NCBI RefSeq assembly: GCF_000739935.1
Contig: NZ_BBJU01000007.1
Span: 496,001-560,000, forward strand
Origin: Agrobacterium rubi TR3 = NBRC 13261
Lineage (GTDB): Bacteria > Pseudomonadota > Alphaproteobacteria > Rhizobiales > Rhizobiaceae
DNA: 64,000 nucleotides
Reading direction: 5' to 3'
Shown: positions 41,635-50,595 of the stretch, one piece after another
Layout of the letters: each line of letters begins with the position of its first letter
How positions within the stretch are numbered: the first letter of the stretch is position 1
Notes under the pieces: generated by a model
Database searches by the model: none
Told to the model about the DNA's origin: nothing
What the model saw: the letters and a program-made list of their open reading frames with translations, nothing else
Program-made: the position numbers and the translations under genes

Positions 41635-42458
41635 TTGAGAGCTCCCGATGTGAGGCCGGAAACGATGCGGCGCTGCAAGAGGACGAAGATGGCAAGGATC
41701 GGGGTCACATACATGGTCGCGTAGGCCATGATGTTGTTCCATTCGCTGGTGTTTGGACCCATGAACGAGTTGAGGCCGACGCTTGCGGGCTGCAATTCGA
41801 TGTTCTGGATCATCGACTTGGAATAGACGAACTCTCCGAAGGCCTGCATGAAGATGAGTATGGCGCTGACGAGAATGCCGTTGCGGGCAAGCGGCAGCAC
41901 GATGTTGAAGAAAGCACCGATGCGGGAATTGCCGTCGACCAACGCTGCTTCTTCCAACTCCATCGGTACCGCCATGAAGGTCGCCCGCACCAGCACGACG
42001 AAGAACGGCATGCTCTTGGCCGCAATCGCCAGAATGACGGCGAAGCGGGGATAGTCCAGCAAGCCGACTTGCGAGAACCCGACGAAGATCGGCGTGATCA
42101 TCAGGGATGCGGGCAGAACCTGAAGCATCAGGATGAGGAATAGCCCGATATCCACCCAGCCGTTGCGGTAGCGCGCCAGAACATAGGCACAGCCGGTGCC
42201 GAGAATGGCGATCAGCGCCACAGAGCCGAAGGCAATCAGTGTCGAGTTCCACAGATAGCGCCCCATGTTCCGGCTTTCCCAGACATAGACGAAGGTGCTC
42301 CACTGTGCTGTCGATGGCCAGAAGCTTGGCGGGCTGGCAAACATCTCCGAGCCTGTTTTCAGCGCGGTGATGTACATCCAGTACAGCGGAAACAGATAGA
42401 TCGCTGCCATGATAATAGCGATGGCGAGCATCATGCGATTTCGAGATGTTTCAGTCAT
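41631..42458 (-). CDS. Sugar ABC transporter permease (MalG-like)
   Basis: This 275-aa inner-membrane protein has six predicted helices and the EAA loop (ELEEAALVDGNSRIGAFFNIVLP, split here as ELEEAALVDGN and the following helix). It overlaps both neighbours by 4 bp. It pairs with the MalF-like permease at 42455-43357. Confidence 0.92.
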   Translation of the reverse strand: MTETSRNRMMLAIAIIMAAIYLFPLYWMYITALKTGSEMFASPPSFWPSTAQWSTFVYVWESRNMGRYLWNSTLIAFGSVALIAILGTGCAYVLARYRNGWVDIGLFLILMLQVLPASLMITPIFVGFSQVGLLDYPRFAVILAIAAKSMPFFVVLVRATFMAVPMELEEAALVDGNSRIGAFFNIVLPLARNGILVSAILIFMQAFGEFVYSKSMIQNIELQPASVGLNSFMGPNTSEWNNIMAYATMYVTPILAIFVLLQRRIVSGLTSGALK

Positions 42459-43357
42459 CCGCGCACCTCATGACGTGTGGAGCGCACATAGACGATGGCG
42501 GCAACCATCACGAACACGGTCATGATGACCGAGATCGTCGCGCCCTTGCCAAAGTCATATTGCCGGAACGACAGGTCCCAGGCCCAATATTGCGCGACGT
42601 TGGAAGAGTTGTTTGGCCCGCCATCGGTGATGGCGGCGAACAGGTCGAATTGTTGCAGGGTGAAGATCAGCCCGAGCGAAATGATCGCACCTATCGTGGA
42701 GCGCATCATTGGCAGGGTGATCGTCCAGAACCGCTGCCAGGCATTGGCGCCATCGAGTTCCGCCGCCTCATAGAGGTCGTCGGGAATGGCGGACAGTCCC
42801 ACCGATAGCAGGATCATGTTGAAGGAGGTTCCGAGCCAGATATTGGCAAGAATAACCGCCCAAAGCGAGAAATGTGGATCGGAGCGCCAGAAGATGTTGC
42901 TGTCGATCAGGCCGCTTTCCCGAAGGAAAAAATTCAGTACGCCGAAGTCGCCTGACAGTATCCAGTTCCAGATCGCGCCGACAACCAGACCGGGCATGAC
43001 CCAGGACACCAGAAACAGGCCGCGCAGCCATGAAGAACCCGGAAAGTTGACCCAGAAAAACAGGGCTAGCCCGAAGCCGACAAGAAACTGACCGGCGATG
43101 GAGCCGACGACGAAGATGACGGTGTTGTAGAGAATGGGCAGGGTTTCGGGCTGCTTGAAAAGATCGATGTAATTCTTGAAGCCCACGAACGGTCTGATGA
43201 TGCTTCCCAGGCTGAACATATCCACTTCCTGGAAGCTCATCAGGATATTGTAGAGCAGGGGCAAACCGGCCAGAATGAACAGGAAGGCGAAGGGTACGCC
43301 GACCAGACCAATGTCGAAGCCGCGCCCATCCGTGATGCTGGAAAATATCCTTTTCAT
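42455..43357 (-). CDS. Sugar ABC transporter permease (MalF-like)
   Basis: The 300-aa permease has six predicted helices and the EAA motif YEAAELDGANAWQRFW near residue 195. It is separated from the binding-protein gene by a 118-bp stretch with two perfect hairpins, whereas its junction to the next permease is a tight ATGA overlap. Confidence 0.92.
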   Translation of the reverse strand: MKRIFSSITDGRGFDIGLVGVPFAFLFILAGLPLLYNILMSFQEVDMFSLGSIIRPFVGFKNYIDLFKQPETLPILYNTVIFVVGSIAGQFLVGFGLALFFWVNFPGSSWLRGLFLVSWVMPGLVVGAIWNWILSGDFGVLNFFLRESGLIDSNIFWRSDPHFSLWAVILANIWLGTSFNMILLSVGLSAIPDDLYEAAELDGANAWQRFWTITLPMMRSTIGAIISLGLIFTLQQFDLFAAITDGGPNNSSNVAQYWAWDLSFRQYDFGKGATISVIMTVFVMVAAIVYVRSTRHEVRG

Positions 43358-43379
43358 GGAAGCCCCATATGCGCCGGTG

Positions 43380-43415
43380 GAGAACTGCCCGACGCCGAAG
43401 CCTCAAGCAGTTCTC
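43380..43415 (-). other. Intercistronic hairpin 1 between binding protein and permease
   Basis: GAGAACTGC (43380-43388) and GCAGTTCTC (43407-43415) form a perfect 9-bp stem with an 18-nt loop, close to the permease ribosome site. It may reduce downstream expression relative to the binding protein. Confidence 0.55.
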
Positions 43416-43431
43416 TCCGGGAGGAAAGGTA

Positions 43432-43449
43432 GATGGCACTGATGCCATC
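43432..43449 (-). other. Intercistronic hairpin 2 after the binding-protein gene
   Basis: GATGGCA (43432-43438) and TGCCATC (43443-43449) form a perfect 7-bp stem with a 4-nt loop, 26 bp after the binding-protein stop on the minus strand. This is a compact, stable structure suited to 3'-end protection of the binding-protein message. Confidence 0.6.
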
Positions 43450-43475
43450 GGTTTCTGGAAGCAGGCTTGGAAGCC

Positions 43476-44711
43476 CTAGCCTTCGATGAGCTTGATCTTT
43501 TCGGCCGCCTGATCGAGGGCCGCCTTTGGCTCCATCTGGCCGGTTAACGCCGCTTGGATGGCATCCTGAATGGCCTTGGAAATCTTTGGCCATTCGGGCG
43601 AGGGGCCGCGTGGCTTGGCATATTTCAGCTGCTCCACGAAGGTCTTCAGCGCCGCATCCTTGAGCGCATTGCCGGTTGGCGGGATCGGCAGATCAGAACG
43701 GGCAGGGATCTGGCCAAAATCCTTGTACATGGTGGCATCCTTGGAGGCGAAGAATTCAAGCGCCTTGAAAGCCTCTTGCGGATGTTTGGTATTGGAGAAA
43801 ATCGCCCAGTTGTAATCACCCATGGCCGACGAACGCTCGGCTCCCTGCTGTGGCACGGGCAACAACGCCGTTCCCCAGTCGAACTTAGCGTCCGTCAACA
43901 TGCGGTCGATTTCCCAAGGGCCGGAAATGGCCATGGCAGCATTGCCCGCATTGAAGGTCGCGGTTGCATCCCACTGGCTGCGCGTCAACGTATCAGGAGA
44001 CGCCATTTTGCCATCCAGCAATTGCTTCCAGATCGTCAGTGCGCGAACAGCGCCGTCGCTATTGATGGACTTGTAGGTCGCGCCACCCATCTGTGCCCAG
44101 GGCAGGAACTGGAAGGTGCCTTCTTCATTGGCTTTGGCCGAGAAGGTAATGCCGTAAACATTCTTGGATGGGTCCGTCAGCTTCTTGGCCGTTTCCAGCA
44201 ACTCGTCCCAGGTCTGCGGTGGCTTTTCCGGGTCCAGTCCTGCGGCTTTGAACAGGTCCTTGTTGTAATAGAGCGCAATCGTATTGGTGGCTTTCGGCAC
44301 ACCGTAATATTTTCCGTCCCAGGTGGTGGAGGCAAGCGGGCCGGGGAAGTAATTCTCCGGCTTGATCGTTGTCGACTTCGCAATCATGTCGGTGAGGTCG
44401 AGAAAGGCTTTGCGCGACGCAAACATCGCATGGTTGGGATTGTCGATGGTGATGATGTCAGGCGCATTGCCGGTCGAATAGGCGCGCATCGCCTCGCTCA
44501 CCACATCATCGAACTGGATCTGGCGATACTCGATCTGAATGCCGTTCTTCTGAGCGTTGAATTCCTTGATCAGATTAGGGGCAGGCTGAATGTCGCGGTC
44601 CAGCGACCACAGCGTCAGCTTCACGTCCTCTGCCTGTGCGCCGAAAGCAAAGAGCGATGCGCTCGTTGCGAGAGCCGTTGCCACAGCAATCGTATATGTG
44701 CGGATACCCAT
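43476..44711 (-). CDS. Sugar ABC transporter substrate-binding protein (family 1)
   Basis: The 411-aa protein has a signal peptide ([10 protein letters not shown], cleavage near AQA|ED) and the SBP_bac_1/8 pattern: [20 protein letters not shown], then [29 protein letters not shown] and GPWEIDRML. Such proteins bind oligosaccharides, polyols or glycerol-phosphate derivatives. The operon order (binding protein, two permeases, MalK-type ATPase) resembles thuEFGK-type trehalose/maltitol systems, but upstream genes differ. Perfect hairpins lie on both sides of this cistron. Confidence 0.9.
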   Translation of the reverse strand: MGIRTYTIAVATALATSASLFAFGAQAEDVKLTLWSLDRDIQPAPNLIKEFNAQKNGIQIEYRQIQFDDVVSEAMRAYSTGNAPDIITIDNPNHAMFASRKAFLDLTDMIAKSTTIKPENYFPGPLASTTWDGKYYGVPKATNTIALYYNKDLFKAAGLDPEKPPQTWDELLETAKKLTDPSKNVYGITFSAKANEEGTFQFLPWAQMGGATYKSINSDGAVRALTIWKQLLDGKMASPDTLTRSQWDATATFNAGNAAMAISGPWEIDRMLTDAKFDWGTALLPVPQQGAERSSAMGDYNWAIFSNTKHPQEAFKALEFFASKDATMYKDFGQIPARSDLPIPPTGNALKDAALKTFVEQLKYAKPRGPSPEWPKISKAIQDAIQAALTGQMEPKAALDQAAEKIKLIEG

Positions 44712-44747
44712 AGTCTCCTCCTTTGTGGTTATCCAGAATTCTTAAAT

Positions 44748-44777
44748 GGCGCGGCTTGGCCTCCTCCTTGCCGCGCC
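44748..44777 (-). other. Intercistronic hairpin before the binding-protein gene
   Basis: GGCGCGGC (44748-44755) and GCCGCGCC (44770-44777) form a perfect 8-bp GC stem with a 14-nt loop, between the epimerase stop (44785) and the binding-protein start (44711). No U-run follows on the minus strand. Confidence 0.6.
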
Positions 44778-44784
44778 TGCAAAC

Positions 44785-45690
44785 TTACACGGGGTCGACG
44801 ACGAAACTGCCGCCACGGGCCTGCTTCAGATGGTTGAGCCCGTGAACCTGCCCCGTCATTTCCAGCGTGTCCCGGTAGACCGGATCATGCCAGCCTTCGA
44901 TATCGATGGAGCCCGACCAGCCCGCCAGCCGCAGTTCCGAGATGATGTCCGTCCAGTTGCTGTCGCCGAAACCCGGTGTGCGCATGAGGACGAAGGGATG
45001 CTTGCCGAAGATGCCGTGTTCGCGAATGACGTCCCAGCGAATCGTCGCATCCTTGCCGTGAACGTGGAAGATTTTCGAAGCCCATTTGCGGATTTGCGGC
45101 AACGGGTTGATCAGATAGACCATCTGGTGGCAGGGCTCCCATTCGAGACCTATGTTGTCATCCGGTGTTTCATTGAAGATCAGTTCCCAGGCATCTGGAT
45201 TATGGGCGATGTTCCAGTCACCAGTCGCCCAGTTGCCGTCCATGGCGCAATTTTCAAACGCAATCTTCACCCCCTTGTCGGCGGCGCGCTTGGCAAGCTC
45301 GCTCCAGACCTGCTTGTAGCGTGGCAAGCTGTCGGGCAGCGGCTTGTTGCGGATGCGACCGGTGAAACCGGCAACGCAGGTCGCGCCGAAATGGTGGGCG
45401 TTGTCGATGCAATCCTTCCAACCCTGCAAGGTCTGAAGGTCCATATCGGTTTCTTCCAGCGGATTGCCGAACATGCCGATGGTCGAGATCGTGATGTCGC
45501 GGTCACCGATGGCGTCTTTGCAGCGCTTGCCGAGATCAGCGATGTCCTGGCCACCGGTCGTCTGCCAGAAAAACGGCTCGAAACTCTCAAACCCCATATC
45601 GGCGATCTGCGCAATACGCTCGGCTGCCTGTCCCTTGGTGGCGCTGACCATGGTGCCGATGCGAATGGATTGTCCCTGTAGATTGCTCAC
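44785..45690 (-). CDS. Xylose-isomerase-like TIM-barrel sugar phosphate isomerase/epimerase family protein
   Basis: The 301-aa protein belongs to the AP-endonuclease-2 superfamily (PF01261). Metal-ligand-type residues are visible in IAFENCAMDGN (Glu), GLEWEPCHQ (Glu/His), FHVHGKDA (His) and SIDIEGWHDP (Glu). A GTG start at 45690 is used, with AGGGA upstream. Partner genes encode a Gfo/Idh dehydrogenase and a sugar importer. Members of this superfamily next to Gfo/Idh enzymes act as epimerases or as 3-keto-glycoside lyases; either fits. Confidence 0.85.
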   Translation of the reverse strand: MSNLQGQSIRIGTMVSATKGQAAERIAQIADMGFESFEPFFWQTTGGQDIADLGKRCKDAIGDRDITISTIGMFGNPLEETDMDLQTLQGWKDCIDNAHHFGATCVAGFTGRIRNKPLPDSLPRYKQVWSELAKRAADKGVKIAFENCAMDGNWATGDWNIAHNPDAWELIFNETPDDNIGLEWEPCHQMVYLINPLPQIRKWASKIFHVHGKDATIRWDVIREHGIFGKHPFVLMRTPGFGDSNWTDIISELRLAGWSGSIDIEGWHDPVYRDTLEMTGQVHGLNHLKQARGGSFVVDPV

Positions 45691-45701
45691 TGTTGTCGTC
45701 C

Positions 45702-46736
45702 CTATGCTGCAATATCGACCGGTTGGCCAGACTTGGCGCTTTCAATCGCGCCAAGGACCATCGCCAGGCTTTTGATGTTGTCGTGACTGACTGTCTCAGG
45801 CTCACGGCCCATGCGGATGGCATCGAGGAAATCGGCAATCACGCTGGCGTGGCCGTGGGTTTCCTCATCGTTATCAGGAGGCGGCACGTCCACGGGCGTA
45901 AAGCCGTGCAGCAGACCGGGCTCGCTTCCAGCGACGGCGGCCTTGAAGGTCTCCTCGCCATCCCAGGTCAACATGCCCTTCGAGCCGACGATGCGCCATG
46001 CGCTTTCCCAGCTGGTGCGTTCACCCTCGGCGCACCAGGAGCCGCGATAGGTGAATGCGACATCGTCCGAAAACCGGAAGATAGCATTGGCCGCGGCACC
46101 ATGTGCATACCAGGAGCCTGCCGGATTGGTTTCCAGGCAATAGACCGAAAGCGGTGACTTGCCCGATACGAACCTTGCGGCATCGAAGGTGTGGATGGCC
46201 ATATCGAGAAGCAGGACATTGTCCATTTTCTCGCGGAAGCCACCGAAATGAGGGGCTAGGAAGAAATCGCAGTGGATGCCGGTTACCGTTCCAATAGCGC
46301 CACTCTTCACCAGCCTGCGCATGCGGCGCACACCTGCAATGAACCGCCGGTTTTGGACGACAGCGTGAATACGTCCGGCATCCTTTGCGGCGTGGCGCAA
46401 ATCCTGTGCTTCTTCCATCGACGTCGCCATCGGCTTTTCACTCAGCACATGGCAGCCATGAGCAAGGCCCGTTTTGACCACAGAGTGGCGGGCGACGGGG
46501 ATGACGACATCGAACAGAATATCTGGTTTGGTCTCCGTGAGAACGGCGTCCAGATCGGTGCCGATGACGGCGTTCTCGATATGAAATTCGCTAGCAAGCG
46601 CCTCGGCTGTCGCCCGGTCCAGATCAACCAGACCAACGATCCTAACGGCCTCTTGCATTTTCGGTGTGGTCTGCAACGCTCGGAGCCAGCCTTTGGCCAT
46701 AGCTCCGCAACCACACAAAACGGCATTGTATGTCAC
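45702..46736 (-). CDS. Gfo/Idh/MocA-family NAD(P)-dependent oxidoreductase
   Basis: The 344-aa enzyme has an N-terminal Rossmann fold (VLCGCGAMAKGWLRAL) and the family's EKP motif (CHVLSEKPMATS near residue 97), followed by the C-terminal substrate domain with LDMAIHTFDAARFV, which carries the catalytic Asp/His. A GTG start at 46736 has AGGAGGAGG nine bases upstream. It is the first gene of the minus-strand operon, directly behind a strong promoter and LacI-type operator. It probably oxidises a ring hydroxyl of the imported sugar, for example at C3. Confidence 0.88.
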   Translation of the reverse strand: MTYNAVLCGCGAMAKGWLRALQTTPKMQEAVRIVGLVDLDRATAEALASEFHIENAVIGTDLDAVLTETKPDILFDVVIPVARHSVVKTGLAHGCHVLSEKPMATSMEEAQDLRHAAKDAGRIHAVVQNRRFIAGVRRMRRLVKSGAIGTVTGIHCDFFLAPHFGGFREKMDNVLLLDMAIHTFDAARFVSGKSPLSVYCLETNPAGSWYAHGAAANAIFRFSDDVAFTYRGSWCAEGERTSWESAWRIVGSKGMLTWDGEETFKAAVAGSEPGLLHGFTPVDVPPPDNDEETHGHASVIADFLDAIRMGREPETVSHDNIKSLAMVLGAIESAKSGQPVDIAA

Positions 46737-46781
46737 TGAAATCCTCCTCCTACGGCAACCGAAACTCCTCTTCCGGTTTTC

Positions 46782-46795
46782 CGTAAACGTTTACG
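46782..46795. promoter_or_regulatory. LacI-family operator (perfect 14-bp palindrome)
   Basis: CGTAAACGTTTACG is a perfect palindrome with the central CG step typical of LacI/GalR operators. It lies between the divergent LacI gene and the Gfo/Idh operon and directly abuts the -10 box of the latter, where a bound repressor would block initiation. Confidence 0.85.
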
Positions 46796-46825
46796 ATACT
46801 ATGGACAGCCGTCCGTTTTTGTCAA
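46796..46825 (-). promoter_or_regulatory. Sigma-70-type promoter of the Gfo/Idh–importer operon
   Basis: On the minus strand TTGACA (46820-46825) is followed after 18 bp by TAGTAT (46796-46801). The predicted start falls within the operator at 46782-46795, giving a leader of about 50 nt before the GTG at 46736. Confidence 0.7.
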
Positions 46826-46868
46826 TACTGTTTGAGAGATCACTTTAAGAGATGCGGAAAGGCACTTG

Positions 46869-47885
46869 ATGAAGGGCATTCGCCAACTGGCAGAACATCT
46901 TGATATATCGATAGGAACAGTCTCCCGAGCCTTGAACGGAAAGGCCGATGTCAAGGAGGAAACGCGTCGTCGAGTGCTCGAAGCAGCCGACAGGTTAGGC
47001 TACGTTGCCAACCAGTCTGGTCGCTCTTTGCGCAAGGGGTCGACTGGCGTCATCGGTTTCATGATGCAGACCGGTCCGGAAATTACGGGACAGGGCGACA
47101 CATTCTTCATGACCGTTTTTGATGGCGTGCAGACGGTCTTTGCCCGCCACAAACTCGATCTTGTGGCGCTGCTCTGTTCATCCGACGAAGACCCGGATGC
47201 CTATCTCCAGCGTGTCGTAGCACGCGGCTTTGCCGACGCCATCATCCTCTCTGCCACTCGTCTCCACGATGCGAGATTCGAGTTGCTTGCCCGCCACGAC
47301 ATCCCCTTCATTACATTGGGACGAAGCCAGACGGATGTCGGTCAGCCTTGGATCGATCTGGATTTCGAGGGCATGGCGGAGGTCGCGATCGAGCGGCTGG
47401 TGAAAAACGGTCACCGTCACATCGGCCTGATCTGGCCGCACGGCGATCTCAATCTCGGCCACGTTTTCGTCCAGCGATCGCGGGAGGTTTTGGCTCAACA
47501 TGGGTTGTCTCTGGCAGACGAGCACATCTTCCGTGCAAAGCCGAGCGAAACCGGTGGCTACGGTATGGCGCGTCAGATCATGGCGTGTGATGTGCGCCCG
47601 ACGGCCGTGGTGCTGGTCAACGAAACGCTCGTGACAGGCTTGTACCGGGGGCTCGAAGAAGTCGGCCTAATGCCCGGAAAGGATATCGCCATAATCGGGC
47701 GGCAAAGTTTGCAGGCGCAGTTCCTTCAACCAAGTCTCACCTGCTTCAGCCTGTCTCTTCGCGATCTCGGCATCAGCCTTGCCGAGAGCCTGCTGTCGAT
47801 CATGCCGGAATACCAGGCGCACTATCCCAATGCCATCAAACGCAAGGTTTGGCCGATGGAGTTGATCGAGGGCAAGAGCGGCTAA
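46869..47885 (+). CDS. LacI-family transcriptional regulator
   Basis: The 338-aa repressor has an N-terminal LacI HTH with hinge helix (IRQLAEHLDISIGTVSRALN, then RRRVLEAADRLGY at about 33-46) and a C-terminal periplasmic-binding-like sensor domain (about 60-330). The ATG at 46869 is used; the TTG just before it is not needed. It is divergent from the sugar operon and separated by a matching operator, so it is almost certainly the local sugar-responsive repressor. Confidence 0.92.
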   Translation: MKGIRQLAEHLDISIGTVSRALNGKADVKEETRRRVLEAADRLGYVANQSGRSLRKGSTGVIGFMMQTGPEITGQGDTFFMTVFDGVQTVFARHKLDLVALLCSSDEDPDAYLQRVVARGFADAIILSATRLHDARFELLARHDIPFITLGRSQTDVGQPWIDLDFEGMAEVAIERLVKNGHRHIGLIWPHGDLNLGHVFVQRSREVLAQHGLSLADEHIFRAKPSETGGYGMARQIMACDVRPTAVVLVNETLVTGLYRGLEEVGLMPGKDIAIIGRQSLQAQFLQPSLTCFSLSLRDLGISLAESLLSIMPEYQAHYPNAIKRKVWPMELIEGKSG

Positions 47886-47943
47886 GTGACCGGACGCAAT
47901 CTCCATCGCTTCTGTTTGTGAGCAAACTCTTGAATGAACGCGA

Positions 47944-47991
47944 TTGACACCCGGAGACATTCCGATATTCTGTTATAAAGTCTTATATAAC
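47944..47991 (+). promoter_or_regulatory. Candidate promoter and operator of the peptide-type ABC operon
   Basis: TTGACA (47944-47949) is followed after 16 bp by TATTCT (47966-47971). Directly downstream lies an inverted repeat GTTATA-N8-TATAAC (47972-47991) that could be an operator overlapping the transcript start. The start codon is at 48026. Confidence 0.5.
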
Positions 47992-48025
47992 ATAATAATG
48001 GAACATCTAAAACCGGGAGCCTTGC

Positions 48026-49555
48026 ATGAAACTCAAGCTAGCATTCCTCATTGCCACGGCATTGGTCGCCGCCCCGTCGCTTCTGTTTGCGCAGGAAAAG
48101 GGTGGCGTCATCAACGTTGCAACGATTGGCGAGCCGCCAACACTCGACCCTATGGCATCGACGGCTGACCTTGTCGGCATCGTTACGCAGCATATTTTCG
48201 AGACGCTCTACACCTTCGACAAGGACTGGAAGCCGACACCGCTTCTGGCCGAAAGCCTGCCGGACATCAGCGCCGATGGGAAAACCTACACGATCAAGCT
48301 CCGGTCCGGCATCAAGTTCCATGACGGTTCCGATATGGCCTCCGACGACGTCGTCGCCTCGCTGAACCGCTGGGTGAAAGTCGCCTCTCGCGGCAAGCAG
48401 GCCGCATCCTTCTTCGAGAAGATCGAAGCGACCGACCCGATGACGGTCACCATCACGCTGAAGCAGCCTTATGCGCCGCTGGTGTCCCTGCTGGCCTTCA
48501 ACAATTCGGCAGCCATTGTCCTGCCTGCGGAGAAGCAGGATGAGCCGATGAAGGAGTTCATCGGTACCGGTCCTTACATGCTGAAAGAGCGCAAGGCCGA
48601 CCAGTATATCCAGCTCGTGCGTTTTGATGGCTACAAGTCCCGGGAAGGCGACAGCAACGGTTACGGCGGCGCGCGCCATCAGTATCTCGATGAAATCCGT
48701 TTTGTGCCGGTGCCCGATGCAAACACCCGCGTAGAGGCTGCGGTTTCCGGGCAATACGACTATGTAGACAGCCTGCCGGTCGAATCCTTCGACAAGGTCA
48801 AGGCGTCTTCCGTCACCGAGCCTGTCGTCCTGAAGCCATTCGGCTATCCGGTCTTCGTATTCAATACGGCGGAAGGCGTGGCCAAGGATGTCGCCATGCG
48901 CAAGGCAATCCGTCAGGCGCTGAACATGGAAGACATGTTGGCCGCCGCTTTCGGCAGCACTGATTTCTACTCCGTCGATGGTGATATTTATCCCAAGAAC
49001 TACGTCTGGAACACCGACGCCGGTGTAGAGGGCGCTTACAATCTCGCAGACCCGGAAGGTGCCGCCGAAGCTGCCAAGGCTGCGGGCTATGACGGGCAAA
49101 AGCCCATCCGCATTCTCACCAGCCGCCAGTATGAATTCCATTACAAGATGGCGCAGGTCGCTGCGGAATATCTGAAACTCGCAGGCTTAAAAGTCGACCT
49201 TCAGGTCGTGGACTGGGCAACATTGACCCAACGCCGTGCCGACAAGGCTCTGTGGGACATCTACATCACTCACAGCCCGTTCCTGCCGGAGCCAGCATTG
49301 ATCGGTTCGCTCGCGCCCACCTCTCCCGGCTGGTGGGACACGCCTTTGCGCAAGCAGACGGTCGAGGCTTTCTCCGCCGAATCCGATCCGCAAAAGCGGG
49401 TCGCACTTTGGGCCGATGTTCAGAAAGCCATGTATGAGGAAATTCCCTACATGAAGATCGGCGACTTTAACGGACTGACGGCCAAGGCAAAGAAGGTCGA
49501 GGGTGTCGACCCGGCTCCATGGCCGTATTTCTGGAATGCATCCATCACGAAGTAA
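48026..49555 (+). CDS. Peptide/opine-type ABC transporter substrate-binding protein (SBP_bac_5)
   Basis: The 509-aa periplasmic protein has a signal peptide (MKLKLAFLI, cleavage near LFA|QE) and the SBP_bac_5 pattern: GEPPTLDPMASTADLVG, YTIKLRSGIKFHDGSDM and RKAIRQALNMEDML. This family binds peptides, nickel, opines and other larger solutes. It heads an operon with two Dpp-type permeases, an amidohydrolase and a RidA; these suggest an N-acylated or D-configured amino compound as ligand. GGGAGCC lies ahead of the ATG. Confidence 0.9.
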   Translation: MKLKLAFLIATALVAAPSLLFAQEKGGVINVATIGEPPTLDPMASTADLVGIVTQHIFETLYTFDKDWKPTPLLAESLPDISADGKTYTIKLRSGIKFHDGSDMASDDVVASLNRWVKVASRGKQAASFFEKIEATDPMTVTITLKQPYAPLVSLLAFNNSAAIVLPAEKQDEPMKEFIGTGPYMLKERKADQYIQLVRFDGYKSREGDSNGYGGARHQYLDEIRFVPVPDANTRVEAAVSGQYDYVDSLPVESFDKVKASSVTEPVVLKPFGYPVFVFNTAEGVAKDVAMRKAIRQALNMEDMLAAAFGSTDFYSVDGDIYPKNYVWNTDAGVEGAYNLADPEGAAEAAKAAGYDGQKPIRILTSRQYEFHYKMAQVAAEYLKLAGLKVDLQVVDWATLTQRRADKALWDIYITHSPFLPEPALIGSLAPTSPGWWDTPLRKQTVEAFSAESDPQKRVALWADVQKAMYEEIPYMKIGDFNGLTAKAKKVEGVDPAPWPYFWNASITK

Positions 49556-49572
49556 CCCTTTTCGATCGTGCA

Positions 49573-49598
49573 CGGATGCCCCTTGGCGGCGGCATCCG
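49573..49598 (+). other. Hairpin after the peptide-type binding-protein gene
   Basis: CGGATGCC (49573-49580) and GGCATCCG (49591-49598) form a perfect 8-bp stem with a 10-nt loop, 17 bp after the stop and 42 bp before the permease start. Confidence 0.6.
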
Positions 49599-49640
49599 GC
49601 TTCGAAAGCGTTCCTTTCTGGAGCATGGAAAGAGAAATAG

Positions 49641-50582
49641 ATGATCCGTTACATTCTTCAGCGCCTGTTCGGCATGATCGTCGTGATGTTCCTCGTCTTG
49701 ACAATCGTCTTCGTCATCGTGCGCGTAACCCCTGGCGACCCTGCCGCCGTCATGCTGGGGCCGGATGCCTCCGCTCAGGACATTGCCGATCTACGCATGC
49801 GGCTGGGGCTCGATCAATCACTTGTCGTGCAATATCTGCTCTATCTCGGCCAGATGCTGAAGGGTGATCTCGGACAATCCATTTTTCTCAACATGCCCGT
49901 TACTTCAGCGCTGCTGGATCGTGCCGAGCCCACCTTTTTCCTGACGATCTTTTCGCTCGCTATCGCCACCATCATCGCGCTGCCCATCGGCATTTACGCC
50001 GCCTATCGCCGTGGCTCCTTCGTCGATCAGGCCGCGACGACCATAGCCATGTTGGCTGCGAGCATTCCCAGTTTCTGGCTTGGCCTCATTCTCATGCAGT
50101 TTTTCGCGGTCCGGCTGAACATCTTCCCCGTTTCGGGCTATGGCGGGCCGGGCGCCAGCTTCGCGGAGCGGATGTATCATCTGACGCTTCCTGCCTTCGC
50201 ACTCGGTATCGTCTCCTCCGCCTTGATCCTGCGCTTTACTCGCGCCTCCATGCTCGATGTTCTGGGTGACGATTACATCCGCACGGCGCGCGCCAAAGGT
50301 TTGATCGAACGGCGCGTCATTCTCAAACATGCACTGAAAAACGCGTTGATCCCGATCCTCACGGTTATCGGTCTCACCGCCGCTGTGCTGATCTCCGGTG
50401 CGGTCGTCACCGAAACCGTGTTCGGTCTGCCGGGTGTGGGCAGTCTGGTGGTGTCAGCCGTGCTGCGACGGGATTATCCGGTCATCCAAGGGGCGCTGCT
50501 GGTGATCGCTGCGCTCTATGTCCTCATCAATTTCGCAATCGATATGCTGTATCTGGCGATCGATCCGCGTGTTCGTTATTAA
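49641..50582 (+). CDS. Peptide-type ABC transporter permease (DppB-like)
   Basis: The 313-aa membrane protein starts MIRYILQRLFGMIVVMFLV, the usual DppB/OppB opening. It has the VTPGDPAAVMLG periplasmic segment and the ATPase-contact loop DYIRTARAKGL near residue 212. It pairs with the DppC-like permease encoded 13 bp downstream. Confidence 0.93.
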   Translation: MIRYILQRLFGMIVVMFLVLTIVFVIVRVTPGDPAAVMLGPDASAQDIADLRMRLGLDQSLVVQYLLYLGQMLKGDLGQSIFLNMPVTSALLDRAEPTFFLTIFSLAIATIIALPIGIYAAYRRGSFVDQAATTIAMLAASIPSFWLGLILMQFFAVRLNIFPVSGYGGPGASFAERMYHLTLPAFALGIVSSALILRFTRASMLDVLGDDYIRTARAKGLIERRVILKHALKNALIPILTVIGLTAAVLISGAVVTETVFGLPGVGSLVVSAVLRRDYPVIQGALLVIAALYVLINFAIDMLYLAIDPRVRY

Positions 50583-50595
50583 GGGGGCGCGACAG

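Noticed and set aside
41635-42303. Upstream in-frame extension of the MalK-type ATPase (to 579 aa)
   Set aside because: The extension lies entirely inside the MalG-like permease gene and translates to low-complexity sequence; the ATG at 41634 has a ribosome site and the normal ATPase N-terminus.
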